DNA of 64,000 nt from Pseudogemmobacter humi (GTDB taxonomy: Bacteria > Pseudomonadota > Alphaproteobacteria > Rhodobacterales > Rhodobacteraceae), in assembly GCF_900609055.1 (NCBI RefSeq), contig NZ_UXAW01000029.1:1-64000 (forward strand), written 5' to 3'. The position numbers were made by a program, and so were the translations under genes. This document shows positions 45,501 to 53,671 of this stretch, in pieces (position 1 is the stretch's first letter; every line of letters starts with the position of its first letter). Below the pieces are notes generated by a model. That model had not been told where the DNA came from, did not search any database, and worked only from the letters and a program-made list of their open reading frames with translations.

Positions 45501-45910
45501 GCCGAGAATTCGACTGTGGCGGCTGGCTTGGCGCCTTTCGCATAGGTGCGCACCAGCCAGTAGGCGATATGGAACAACTCTCTAGCGGCAGTGATGGCGC
45601 GTGCGGGGGCAACGGGCTTGGCTTCATGCACCGCTGCGTTGCCCAGGTCTTTGACCACCTTCCCTTTGGCCACGAGCGCGTCACCGACAAGCTTCCGGAA
45701 GGTCGGCTCGTGGATCAGCGCGGATAGTGTCGTCTCGTAGGGCGACCGAAGCGCGCGATCATGGCGATACATCCACTTGACCGCCACCTCCAGCGCCAGC
45801 CGGGCGTAAAAACAAGCGCTGCGCGGGTCGGAAAGAGCCAAGCTTTCGGCCTTTACGGCATGCTCGTGCACCTCGGAAAATTCAGCTTGAAGGAATGCGA
45901 ATTGGCTCAT
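42518..45910 (-). CDS. hsdR: Type I restriction enzyme R subunit (HsdR, EcoEI type)
   Basis: An 1130-residue HsdR. Residues 1-130 form a DUF4145-like helical domain; a coiled coil follows (150-205). The nuclease core has D257 (VDYVLW) and E272-A-K274 (VEAK). The SF2 motor has Walker A ATGSGKT (386-392), DEAH (483-486), TATPKD and QMIGRGTRL. The end is the EcoEI-type C-terminal domain. The subunit translocates and cuts unmethylated DNA with HsdM and HsdS. Unusually, it is the last gene of the operon, separated from hsdS by three other genes. Its ATG overlaps the stop of the GmrSD-like gene (ATGA). Confidence 0.92.
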   Translation of the reverse strand: MSQFAFLQAEFSEVHEHAVKAESLALSDPRSACFYARLALEVAVKWMYRHDRALRSPYETTLSALIHEPTFRKLVGDALVAKGKVVKDLGNAAVHEAKPVAPARAITAARELFHIAYWLVRTYAKGAKPAATVEFSADALPRTTQVEASTLGKLKEIAKRFDETARERDRAEQLRLKSDGDRLKLETEIKRLQDEIAKIKKANQAIPDGHNYNEAQTRDAFIDLLLAEAGWTFTKPGHDTEYPISGMPNATGEGFVDYVLWGDDGRPLGLVEAKRTRRDAREGQRQAELYADALGRQFGQRPIIFYSNGYEHWIWDDHRYPPRSIQGFLKKDELELAIQRRDTRKPLAPEDINSKIVERYYQTRAIRRVAEAFEKDNLRKALLVMATGSGKTRTVIALSDLLMRTNWTRRILFLADRVALVNQAANAFKAFLPQASPVNLVTDKVAHGRVYVSTYPTMMGLIDETKSGVRRFGPGHFDLIVIDEAHRSVYRKYKAIFDYFDSLLVGLTATPKDEVDRDTYALFDLERGIPTDAYGLDEAVSDGFLVPPKAVSVPLKFQREGIKYDDLSEEEKEAWDAIEWDEDGAIPDRVEAAAVNKWLFNEDTVDKVLEHVMTHGLKVADGDRLGKTIIFAKNHDHAQFIAERFDANYPHLQGRFARVIDFKTEYAQSLIDDFSSADKEPHIAISVDMLDTGIDIPEVVNLVFFKIVRSKTKFWQMIGRGTRLCPDLFGIGQHKEYFYVFDFCQNFEFFNQNPDLSEGSSGASLSGRLFAARVELVDELDRHGYPDVDDPAAVLRRDVVAQLRAEVDGMNVENFIVRPKRRIVEKYRADDVWSKLGLDERTELIDHIAGLPSAVVDDDISAKQFDYLMLQTQLAVLRAEKAFAGYKKRIVDLAAALEELGNVPMVAAEMAFIVEIQTDEFWQDVTPPMLEAIRRRLRSLIKLIELKKRPHVYTDFEDEIGGPTEVELKGVAVGTDMHRFRVKARHFLKEHENHIAIQKVRLNEPLTAQDLAELERIFIEAAVAAPEDLERVRNDGGLGIFVRSLVGLDREAAKHAFDQFQCKRKLSANQIEFLNMVIDYLTERGVMDPRLLYESPFTDFDAMGVEGVFDNVGVSELISILEEVRQRAAA

Positions 45911-48006
45911 GCATCGCCTCCACTTCCAAGCTGGCGCTCAAGGGATTGCCGAACGAGGCCGATTATGTAGGGAAGCTCGTCCAGCGTGCTGAAACGCACT
46001 TCAACGTCGCCATTTCCCCACCGGCCGAGGCCAGAGACATCTTTGCACATGCCACGGGGATCACTTATTTCAGCAAAGCCCATGTTCAATGAAAGGCGCA
46101 GTTGTTTCGCTTGAGGGACAACGTCAACGAAGTTCGTCTCTGCCTTGTAAGCGACGTATAGCTTCAGGAATTCTTCGCCCACGCAAGGATCAAGCTTCAA
46201 CACCTCAGTACGGAACGCTTCGAACAAATCGCGTGTAGGCGAGTTCAGAAGGTGCGGATGGTCGTCGATGGAGTATCCGGCGGTTTTAACGGTTTCTGGT
46301 TGGTATGCGGCGAGAACATCGGCCGCAATCAACGGTGCCCGCCAAACGTCTGACGCCTGAGCCGCCAGCCGTGACGCGCGCGACCGAATGGTGTCCTCGT
46401 TCCATCCCTCCAGCTCACCGAGGCCCACGTTGACCCGAAGCGGGCTTTGCTTGAAGCCCCCTTGCATGTCCCGCTTTTCCTTGAATGGTCGATTGCTGTA
46501 CTCAGAGTTGTAGCCTGTGAGGGTCAGGTTGCCGAGAGTATGCAGGTAAGTCTGATGAACCCGCTCCCACTCGTCACCAAGTGCGACCTTCCATGCGCTC
46601 GACAGCTGCTCGCTCTGAGGCATGATATGCTCAATCGTGTACTCGTCGACAGGAACCCTCTCCTTCCGGTCATGATTTTCGAATCGACGTAGCCAATAGC
46701 TGCGGCTACGAAAGTTATACAGGTCCCGGGTCTGGATATCGCGCTTGAACTCGTCGTCACTCGGAAAGCGACGATAAGAAGGCATTAGAAGGAAATGCGC
46801 CTTGATGCTTTCGAGATATCGATCCTTCTTCAATGCCTTCGTGAACGTAGCAAAGGTCTTGTTAAGCGAATTTGTCGGTATTGCACAGATTGCGCGCCTA
46901 AATACATAGGCTTCGATCAACCGCACCGCCTCTAGGAACTCATCTTTGGCCAGCAGTCCGGTTGAATAATCCTGATACAGTTCCAGTAGGAATGGATACG
47001 CGACATCAACCTTAAGTTCCCGGAGGTCGTGGAATGCGGTCTTCAGGGCGTTGTCGCTTTCCGCTCCCAAAGCCATGGCGCAATAGTACCGTGCGAAGTC
47101 CCGGATATCCTTTACGAGCGCCTCGACGCCGGCGTCAGCCACCTTCGGCGACCGCGCATGCCCTTTGAAAGCTTCGTAAACGTCATCGAGCCGCGGAATC
47201 TCCCCGGTCTTCACGGTCAGGTAATGACGCATAAAGCTGTCAAAATGCGTGTTGTAGGCCTCTTGGCCGAAAGAGACCTCCATCGGTCGCCAAAACTGCT
47301 CATAGAGGCGGGTCTGAAGGGTTGGCTCCAACCCCATGAGGATAAAGTTTCGGATAAGGTCGGCCTGGCTGAGCTCGCGGCCCGTGGAGTTCATGCTCTC
47401 GAAAATGAGCTGTGGATTGTCCTGATCACGGCTGAGTGCGATATCGACCACCACGAGCTTTGCGAGGCCCTTGCAGACTGCCGCCAGCTTGTCGCGACGC
47501 GCCGCTATCAGATCCCTGAATAGCGCGTGATTCTGCATGACCCGAAGTGAGCGTTCGGCCGGGGGCTCATTCTGGCCAACGATCGACGTGAGTGTCGCTT
47601 TGTCGGTCTGAGACAGGAGAAGCTTGTAGTGCCGTTCTCCGGCTTCTTCAGGGTTCAGAAGGTAGTAGTTGCGCAGCTTCCGGGCGGAGAAGCCATCAAT
47701 CGGTTCATCGTCGCCCATCGTTTCGGCAAGCGCCACGAGCAGGAGTGTGACGGTTGTCAGACGTTGCTGTCCGTCTATGACGAGCAGGGGGGCTTGGTGG
47801 GAGACTTGGGATAGACCTGCCTCAATGTAGACGATGGAACCGATGAAGTGGACGGATATCGCGTCGTCGCTTCCAGCTCGGATAATATCATCCCAGAGCT
47901 GGCGGCATTCACGCTCGGTCCAGGAATATGTCCTCTGGTAGATCGGGATCACGAACTGTGGTGATTTCTTGAGAAACGCGAGGAGCCCTGCTTCTGTTGC
48001 CTTCAT
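45907..48006 (-). CDS. GmrSD-like type IV restriction protein (DUF262-DUF1524)
   Basis: A 699-residue DUF262/DUF1524 fusion. The N-terminal ParB-like NTPase domain shows IPIYQRTYSW (20-29) and VIDGQQRLTT (76-85). The C-terminal half carries the His-Me (HNH) nuclease: EHIMPQ (459-464) and GNLTLTGYNSEYSN (492-505). The last 110 residues look like a DUF5655 domain. Known relatives (GmrSD, BrxU, SspE) cut phage DNA with modified bases or act with backbone modification. It lies inside a type I operon, 11 bases after the Abi_C-like gene and overlapping hsdR by 4 bases, so it is co-expressed with the restriction enzyme and would cover modified phage DNA that HsdR cannot cut. Confidence 0.85.
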   Translation of the reverse strand: MKATEAGLLAFLKKSPQFVIPIYQRTYSWTERECRQLWDDIIRAGSDDAISVHFIGSIVYIEAGLSQVSHQAPLLVIDGQQRLTTVTLLLVALAETMGDDEPIDGFSARKLRNYYLLNPEEAGERHYKLLLSQTDKATLTSIVGQNEPPAERSLRVMQNHALFRDLIAARRDKLAAVCKGLAKLVVVDIALSRDQDNPQLIFESMNSTGRELSQADLIRNFILMGLEPTLQTRLYEQFWRPMEVSFGQEAYNTHFDSFMRHYLTVKTGEIPRLDDVYEAFKGHARSPKVADAGVEALVKDIRDFARYYCAMALGAESDNALKTAFHDLRELKVDVAYPFLLELYQDYSTGLLAKDEFLEAVRLIEAYVFRRAICAIPTNSLNKTFATFTKALKKDRYLESIKAHFLLMPSYRRFPSDDEFKRDIQTRDLYNFRSRSYWLRRFENHDRKERVPVDEYTIEHIMPQSEQLSSAWKVALGDEWERVHQTYLHTLGNLTLTGYNSEYSNRPFKEKRDMQGGFKQSPLRVNVGLGELEGWNEDTIRSRASRLAAQASDVWRAPLIAADVLAAYQPETVKTAGYSIDDHPHLLNSPTRDLFEAFRTEVLKLDPCVGEEFLKLYVAYKAETNFVDVVPQAKQLRLSLNMGFAEISDPRGMCKDVSGLGRWGNGDVEVRFSTLDELPYIIGLVRQSLERQLGSGGDA

Positions 48007-48017
48007 TTCCGTGCCCC

Positions 48018-48848
48018 CTACGCACCCCGATAGATGTTGTCCGAATTTAGCAGATCGGTCAGATACGGTGTGAAGCCAGCAAGCAACACGGTAACGCTTA
48101 CAAGATCACGCATTTCTATTTCACGAATACGATTGTTTGCATTTCCGCCATGCCGAATACCAGGATAATCAGATGCAAAGCGATACATCTCCTTCATCGC
48201 ATCCTTGACCTTGTTGTGAGGCCATGTGCCAACCTGGTCACAAATCTGGCCAAGCGTATTGGCATTGACACCTGGGCAGCGCTGACCAATGGCCTCCAAC
48301 AAGTTCACCTGTTTCTGGATGCAGGTTTTAATGCGCCCCGGAGAGCGATCAGCGCGGAGGTCCCGGACAGCCTCTTCAAACTCGACCATCAGCGGATGGA
48401 GATCCGCGTCGCGGGAGGTCGCTTCCTTCAGGTCGCGGATCAACCGAGCGAACACGCCGCTCAGCGTCGGGTTGAGACTGAACGGGCGGCGCAGGTCGTA
48501 GCGCAAGCTGTACTTTTCGAGAAAGGCATCGATCAGTAGGAAGTAGCGGTTGGCAAGTGGATCGCCACCAAGGTCGGCAGCGATGCCATGCGCGCGCTCC
48601 ATGAACTCCAGAAGCGCAAGCTCGCCCCGGAAGGCGGTGGCCTTCGTCTTGCGAAACGCTGAACGGGCCTGGTCGGATTGATCAACAATATCAGCAAGCG
48701 TTGTCACATCGGGGACGATTTCGAATGCCCCGACGAGTTCCCGGTAAAGTTCGCAAAACAGGTCCTCCGGTGCGTCCGGGTGTTTCGCCAGCTTCGACCA
48801 GATTTCACGCCAGGTCTCCGACCAGACCCCGATAATCTCTCCCCTCAT
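48018..48848 (-). CDS. Unknown protein with Abi_C-like C-terminus
   Basis: A 276-residue, largely helical protein. The C-terminal third contains LGQICDQVGTWPHNKVKDAM (199-218) and DYPGIRHGGNANNRIREIEM (227-246), a pattern similar to the abortive-infection C-terminal domain, which is related to HEPN folds; the RHGG block could be a catalytic or structural motif. The N-terminal part has no clear domain. It overlaps the HEPN gene upstream by four bases (ATGA) and is followed 11 bases later by the GmrSD-like gene. The two HEPN-like genes may be a toxin and its partner, or two subunits; this is inferred from coupling. Confidence 0.6.
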   Translation of the reverse strand: MRGEIIGVWSETWREIWSKLAKHPDAPEDLFCELYRELVGAFEIVPDVTTLADIVDQSDQARSAFRKTKATAFRGELALLEFMERAHGIAADLGGDPLANRYFLLIDAFLEKYSLRYDLRRPFSLNPTLSGVFARLIRDLKEATSRDADLHPLMVEFEEAVRDLRADRSPGRIKTCIQKQVNLLEAIGQRCPGVNANTLGQICDQVGTWPHNKVKDAMKEMYRFASDYPGIRHGGNANNRIREIEMRDLVSVTVLLAGFTPYLTDLLNSDNIYRGA

Positions 48849-49651
48849 CGCGTCCCCCCGAGGCCAGTCCTTGCGCAGTCGTCCAGCTTCCGATGCAGAA
48901 GGGATATCAGCGACAGGTAATCAGCAGCGTCATCTTCGCCTTTCCAAAGGAGCTTTGGCTCATGCGCCAAGGGGTTTCGCACTGCCGCAAAGCATCCCTT
49001 CAGGAGCGATGCAAAACCCTTGTGTTCTGACCGTTCAGTTTCCGTCTGGAGCGTGTTGATTGCAAGCAGCGGCCGATCGACGGAAAACACCTTATCGACC
49101 AGTGCCGCGCCGTCGCCGTCCGCACCTGACAACTCCCTGATCCTTTGCGCGAGCCCCTTGGAAGCCTCGAACACGGCGTGGAAATAGTTATCCTGTAGCA
49201 GCTCGGGCTTGCAGTATTTGACGACCTCGGAATGGATGCGACGCCCCCTGAACTTGGCTTGCAGCGTCTTGGCACGCTGGCGGGCCTCCTCGATCGTCTG
49301 CGCCGCCGTTGCCCGCCGGAATTTTCCATCCTCGCCATACTGCAAGCCGGCAAACGCGAGGACCGCGTTCAGCTGCTGACGCAAAGCCTCGAACTCGTCC
49401 GGGCGCCCCACGAATCCGGATGGGTCAAGGAAGGTGCGGATGAAGTCGATCAGCTTGCTGGCCGCCCGGTCCTGCCGCTGATAGTAGAGGAACGTGGCAT
49501 ACAGGCGCCGCCACTTAGTGCTTTCTCCTGAAACGTCGTCAAGCCCCAAGCTGTTCAGGACGCGGGTGATCTCCGAACCGGTCGCACAGTCACCCAGCAA
49601 GCGGGAAACCTGCTCAAGCTGGGCATCTGTGAGAATCGGCACGTTGGACAT
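48845..49651 (-). CDS. HEPN-domain protein of the TIGR02391 (Ymh) family
   Basis: A 268-residue protein whose C-terminal half matches the TIGR02391/Ymh pattern: NYFHAVFEASKGLAQRIREL (155-174), VDKVFS, then LLKGCFAAVRNPLAHEPK (216-233). RNPLAH holds the Arg225-x4-His230 signature of HEPN ribonucleases, used by many abortive-infection proteins. The gene begins 2 bases after hsdS, and the next gene overlaps it, so it is translated with the restriction operon. By analogy with PrrC, an anticodon nuclease held silent by a type I enzyme, it may be a second-line killer set off when restriction is blocked; this is inference. Confidence 0.78.
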   Translation of the reverse strand: MSNVPILTDAQLEQVSRLLGDCATGSEITRVLNSLGLDDVSGESTKWRRLYATFLYYQRQDRAASKLIDFIRTFLDPSGFVGRPDEFEALRQQLNAVLAFAGLQYGEDGKFRRATAAQTIEEARQRAKTLQAKFRGRRIHSEVVKYCKPELLQDNYFHAVFEASKGLAQRIRELSGADGDGAALVDKVFSVDRPLLAINTLQTETERSEHKGFASLLKGCFAAVRNPLAHEPKLLWKGEDDAADYLSLISLLHRKLDDCARTGLGGTR

Positions 49652-49653
49652 AG

Positions 49654-50829
49654 CTACAGTTCGCCCCGAAAAGCTCGATGTTGAAGGGAGGAGAATAGCG
49701 TTGATGCAATTCCCAAGGATGCTTGAAATTGGGCCTCTTCAGCTCTGAGGGCCCCCAGTTTTTCGGCGTAAGAGCGTTGAAGTTCGACGGGAGGAATCGC
49801 TATCGGAATGGATTGAAACTCCGTTGCATTGATGTTGGCCATACCCACAATATTCTTGCACATGTTGCGGAGCACTGTTTTGCCGTGGGTCGAGTTCAGA
49901 TAGCCGCTAATATAGTGGGTGTTTCCTCGTGCATTCGCTCGCCCGCGGACAAGATAACCAGCAATTGCCATAGGTTCCGTCCGAGTGACCACGGCAGTCT
50001 TTCCGACGAGTTCCTTACTGTTGGTTCGGTTGAAAAGAAGGTCGCCGGGGCGTGTCGTGTACTTGTCAAATTCCTTATCGGACAGCTCAACGTGTTTCAG
50101 GTCGGACAAGTCGATGCGTCCGTCGTAGGTTACATTGCCCATGCGCAACATCGGCAAACCGCGCCCTTCGGAGTTTGCCTTACCAGATGAACCGTATTTC
50201 GCTTCCTTTAGAAGATCGCCAATGACGCCCATCGGCCAACCTTTCGGATTGCTCGCCGGGTCCCCAAACGTTTCATGGAAGACTGCCTGACCAAGGGTGT
50301 TCAGCTTGTCTAGCGCGCTGGTGCGAAAGCGGCGAAGCGCGTCCGCCTGATCCAGAATCCCTGCGATCCGCTTCTGTTGATCCAAGGGGAGGAACAGGAT
50401 TTTCGACGTCTTGACGATTTTGTCGCTGACCGCGGGGTAGCTCTGGCCGGTGGCCAGCTTGGTCATCTCGGCGATGAACGCGGGCGATCGCACCCAATGG
50501 AAAAGAAAGCTGCCAGACAGTTTGCGTTCGTTTGGCCTGAGAACAGTGAAGCCAGTCGATGCGGTCGCGCCATCAAGGTCGTCAGGGACGACAGCAACGG
50601 CATTCAAGTTTGGCCGGACTGTGGACACAAGGATGTCTCCAGCTCTGACTATTTGGCGAGCCCGTGATGGTGCCTCGGAGGCCCTAACAGTCGGAACTTC
50701 TGTGATCGTCTTTTCGATCTGCGAGACCGCGCCAATGTCTATGTATTGAAAGGACGAACTGCCTCCTTCCTTCTGTGGGCTCCATGTTTGAACACGTTCA
50801 ACAAATTCCCCTATGCTGACGTGCTTCAT
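49654..50829 (-). CDS. hsdS: Type I restriction specificity subunit (HsdS)
   Basis: A 391-residue S subunit with two target-recognition domains, each followed by a conserved helix. The first half ends in the spacer helix LDQQKRIAGILDQADALRRF (about 152-171) and the second in PPVELQRSYAEKLGALRAEE; these set the distance between the two half-sites of the target sequence. The motif TGQSYPAVSDKIV and a related VGMANINATEFQSI mark the ends of the two recognition domains. Its start overlaps the stop of hsdM by four bases (ATGA). The DNA target cannot be read from sequence alone. Confidence 0.9.
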   Translation of the reverse strand: MKHVSIGEFVERVQTWSPQKEGGSSSFQYIDIGAVSQIEKTITEVPTVRASEAPSRARQIVRAGDILVSTVRPNLNAVAVVPDDLDGATASTGFTVLRPNERKLSGSFLFHWVRSPAFIAEMTKLATGQSYPAVSDKIVKTSKILFLPLDQQKRIAGILDQADALRRFRTSALDKLNTLGQAVFHETFGDPASNPKGWPMGVIGDLLKEAKYGSSGKANSEGRGLPMLRMGNVTYDGRIDLSDLKHVELSDKEFDKYTTRPGDLLFNRTNSKELVGKTAVVTRTEPMAIAGYLVRGRANARGNTHYISGYLNSTHGKTVLRNMCKNIVGMANINATEFQSIPIAIPPVELQRSYAEKLGALRAEEAQFQASLGIASTLFSSLQHRAFRGEL

Positions 50830-52364
50830 GCCAACATCCCCTCCAGTCGATCCAGACCTTTGGCGATCTCGGCCTCAATGGCACGCAGTTCTGCGATGAT
50901 CTCCTTCGGGGATTGGTGCACGACCTCTTCGTGCTGCACTTCCTTATAGCGGTTCAGCGACAGGTCCCATGACCCTGTCGCCCGGATATCCTCCACCGGT
51001 ACCATGAAGCTCTGCGCAGTGTGGGGGCGCTCGGCCTCGGCTGCGAGATCCTGCCACCGGGCCAAGATATCGGGCAGATTGTTCTTGTCGTGCTCTGCCT
51101 CGGACAGCGGCTGAGCGGGCGTCGGCCCCTGCTTCTCGGGCGGCAGCAGTTCGGCCCGCTTGTCGTCAAGGCTGAGACCATCAGCAGCCACGTCATAGAA
51201 CCAGACATTTTCGGTGCCGCCGACGCCCGTCTTAGTGAAGAGGATGATGGCGGTGGACACGCCCGCGTAAGGACGGAACACGCCCGAGGGCAGCTTGATA
51301 ACCGCGTCGAGCTTGTGATCCTCGACCAGCATGCGGCGGATGTCCTTGTGCGCACCAGACGAACCAAACAGGACACCGTCAGGCACAATCACCGCCGCCC
51401 TTCCTCCCGTTTTCAGGAGACGCAGGAAGAGCGCGATGAATAGAAGTTCCGTCTTCCTCGTTTTGACAATTTTCTGGAGGTCCTTGGCCGTCGCCTCGTA
51501 GTCGAGCGATCCGGCGAAAGGAGGATTCGCCAGCACCAAGGAATAGGCGCCCGCGTCCTCGGCATGGTCCTCGGCCAGGCTGTCGCGATAGCTGACATTC
51601 GGGTTCTCAACGCCGTGTAGCGTCATGTTCATCGCCCCGATGCGCAGCATCGTCGTGTCGAAATCGAAGCCGTGGAACAGACCCTCGTGGAAATGCTTCC
51701 GCAATGCAGGGTCGCGCATCAGTTCGGGATGCTTCTCGCGAAGATACTCACCGGCGGCGACAAGGAAGCCGCAGGTGCCGGCGGCGGGGTCACAGATCAC
51801 GTCGGTCGGCTTCGGTGCGGTCATCTCGACCATCAGCCTGATGATGTGCCGTGGTGTGCGGAACTGGCCGTTCTGGCCTGCGCTCGCGATCTTCGCGAGC
51901 ATGTACTCGTAGACATCGCCCTTGGTGTCGCGATCCTCCATCGGGATGCGATCGAGCTTCTCAACCACTTTCGCCAGAAGTGCCGGATTGGAGAACCCAA
52001 GCCGGGCGTCGCGCATCAGCTTGCCGTAGCTGGACTGACTGCCGTTGAGCGCGCGCAGGAACGGGAAGACGTGCTCATCGACCACGTCCATCATCTCGCG
52101 TGGCTCGAAATTCTTGAATCGCGACCAGCGAAGATCGTCGTAGGGCCGGCCCTTGTCGTCTCGTCCCTCCGGGAAGATGCGGCGCTCCATCGGAATCTTG
52201 AGCGTCTGGCTCTTGCGCTCTTCAAGGGTGTGCAGGTCGTCCAGACGCTTGATGAATAGCAGATAGGTCATCTGCTCGATGACAGAGAGCGGATTGGCGA
52301 CCCCGCCTGCCCAGAAGTCGTTCCAAATGCTATCGATCTGGCTACGGATTTCGCCGGTCAGCAT
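50826..52364 (-). CDS. hsdM: Type I modification methylase (HsdM)
   Basis: A 512-residue N6-adenine methylase. The N-terminal HsdM domain precedes the SAM motif DPAAGTCGF and the catalytic NPPF (about residues 192-200 and 280-283 from this start). It protects host DNA at the site chosen by HsdS. The ATG at 52364 was chosen because GAGGTGGGG sits 7 bases upstream; a GTG at 52376 would overlap that site. It begins 55 bases after the WYL regulator gene on the same strand, so both may share a transcript. Confidence 0.92.
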   Translation of the reverse strand: MLTGEIRSQIDSIWNDFWAGGVANPLSVIEQMTYLLFIKRLDDLHTLEERKSQTLKIPMERRIFPEGRDDKGRPYDDLRWSRFKNFEPREMMDVVDEHVFPFLRALNGSQSSYGKLMRDARLGFSNPALLAKVVEKLDRIPMEDRDTKGDVYEYMLAKIASAGQNGQFRTPRHIIRLMVEMTAPKPTDVICDPAAGTCGFLVAAGEYLREKHPELMRDPALRKHFHEGLFHGFDFDTTMLRIGAMNMTLHGVENPNVSYRDSLAEDHAEDAGAYSLVLANPPFAGSLDYEATAKDLQKIVKTRKTELLFIALFLRLLKTGGRAAVIVPDGVLFGSSGAHKDIRRMLVEDHKLDAVIKLPSGVFRPYAGVSTAIILFTKTGVGGTENVWFYDVAADGLSLDDKRAELLPPEKQGPTPAQPLSEAEHDKNNLPDILARWQDLAAEAERPHTAQSFMVPVEDIRATGSWDLSLNRYKEVQHEEVVHQSPKEIIAELRAIEAEIAKGLDRLEGMLA

Positions 52365-52419
52365 GATTTGCCCCACCTCACAATGTTGTTCTTGCTCTTC
52401 AAGCTGGCGTCTCCCCGTT

Positions 52420-53298
52420 TCACTTCATCGCCTCAGCCAAGGCGGCATCAAATTCCGCACGGTTGGTCACGACAACGGGAGTCTCATGCGGATCGTCGAG
52501 AACATCCGCCACGTCCAAACGCAACCGCTTTCGGAAATAGTAAAGCAGCGCCCGCCTGACGGGGATTGCGATACTGTCGTCGCGCATGCCGTAATCCTGC
52601 GCGATTATCTTTTGTTGATTCTCGCCGATCTTCGGATTTGGCGAAAGCTTCACGTCGAAGAAATCTGTCCACTGCTTATCATCTTCGGCGCGCGCCCCGC
52701 ACTCCCCGAGCGATCGGGCCTCAAGGCATCGCGAGAGCAAGAAATCCTTGAACCTGTTGTCGATGTGACAGAAGGCGCGGACATGCCAGCGAAAGCCATC
52801 GCTGCCGAAGGCATGAGGGCTGATACGCCGCCAAACAGGCTCCGGCCGCTGCTCGTTCATCGATTGGTAGAGAACCTCAACCGAGGCTTGGCCCCGGAGC
52901 GCAGTCAGGATCATGCGGAGGACAGCGATGTCCACCCGGCGATGCGGCACGGGCATGGTATCCACGCTCGGGGGAATGGTCAGCCATGTCCGCTCACCAT
53001 GGAGAGCGGGATCGGCCGCGAACAGAAGCTGCGCAAGGTAGCGATCCGCGTCCGGTTTCAGGAAGCGCGGGCGGAACGACTCGGTCGCGAAGTAGCGCTT
53101 CTCGCTGCGGTCATACCGCACGTTGTCAGGCGCAAGCTCCTGGTACTGGGTCAGGTCCTTCGACGCCTGCGGCACCGATACGCCGAAAAATCCGGTGATG
53201 TCTGATCGGTTGATGCCGCCCTCCCAGAAGAGACGGAACTCAATGAATTCAAGCCGTTGCTCCACCCCCCACCGCAGCTCTGGTCCACCAGCCGACAT
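52420..53298 (-). CDS. WYL-domain repressor (BrxR/CapW type)
   Basis: A 292-residue regulator with an N-terminal winged HTH (RLEFIEFRLFWEGGINRSDI and GVSVPQASKDLTQY), a central WYL domain and a WCX-like C-terminus. The N-terminal pattern is that of BrxR/CapW, repressors that sit next to BREX, CBASS and other systems and release DNA when a nucleic-acid ligand binds. It lies exactly between the restriction operon (same strand, downstream) and the divergent CBASS genes, so one protein may control both. ATG 53298 was chosen because GGAG lies 5 bases upstream; a longer frame from 53382 would overlap the palindromic operator. Confidence 0.87.
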   Translation of the reverse strand: MSAGGPELRWGVEQRLEFIEFRLFWEGGINRSDITGFFGVSVPQASKDLTQYQELAPDNVRYDRSEKRYFATESFRPRFLKPDADRYLAQLLFAADPALHGERTWLTIPPSVDTMPVPHRRVDIAVLRMILTALRGQASVEVLYQSMNEQRPEPVWRRISPHAFGSDGFRWHVRAFCHIDNRFKDFLLSRCLEARSLGECGARAEDDKQWTDFFDVKLSPNPKIGENQQKIIAQDYGMRDDSIAIPVRRALLYYFRKRLRLDVADVLDDPHETPVVVTNRAEFDAALAEAMK

Positions 53299-53313
53299 GC
53301 GCACTCCGATCCG

Positions 53314-53353
53314 TATAGTAACTATATTGACAGTGAAACGCTGCCCGTATACT
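53314..53353. promoter_or_regulatory. Divergent promoter with palindromic WYL operator
   Basis: TATAGTAACTATA (53314-53326) is a palindrome apart from its central base, 15 bases before the WYL start codon. It abuts a plus-strand -35 TTGACA (53327-53332) with a -10 TATACT (53348-53353) after a 15-base spacer, reading towards the CBASS genes. One bound repressor could therefore shut both directions. Confidence 0.6.
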
Positions 53354-53399
53354 TTCTTATCCCATGAGGGAATCGCCGTCAACGCAATTGGAGAGTGCG

Positions 53400-53642
53400 A
53401 TGTCGAAGAACGATCGATACGTGGTCAAGCATCCGAAGGGCTGGGCCGTGAAAGGCGCTGGCGCGGAGCGGGCCAGTAGCGTCCACGAGCGGCAGGCGGA
53501 TGCCGAACGGGCGGCCAAGCAGGTCGTGGAAAGGGCGGGAGGCGGCGAAGTGCGGATTCAGGGGCGTGACGGAAAGTGGCGGGATTCCGATACGGTTGCA
53601 CCTGGCCATGACCCGAACCCGCCGCGCGACAAGAAGCATTAG
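53400..53642 (+). CDS. Small DUF2188-like protein
   Basis: An 80-residue basic protein of the DUF2188 type: YVVKHPKGWAVKGAGAERAS followed by a helix rich in Ala and Gln (ADAERAAKQVVERAG) and VRIQGRDGKWRDSDT. These proteins fold as a compact alpha/beta unit with unknown role. The ATG follows GGAGAG by 6 bases, downstream of a good promoter. It is the first gene of the CBASS transcript, 29 bases before the phospholipase gene, so it may be an accessory of CBASS or merely a passenger. Confidence 0.75.
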   Translation: MSKNDRYVVKHPKGWAVKGAGAERASSVHERQADAERAAKQVVERAGGGEVRIQGRDGKWRDSDTVAPGHDPNPPRDKKH

Positions 53643-53671
53643 GAAGCGGCCGCCGGACGGGGAGAACAGAT

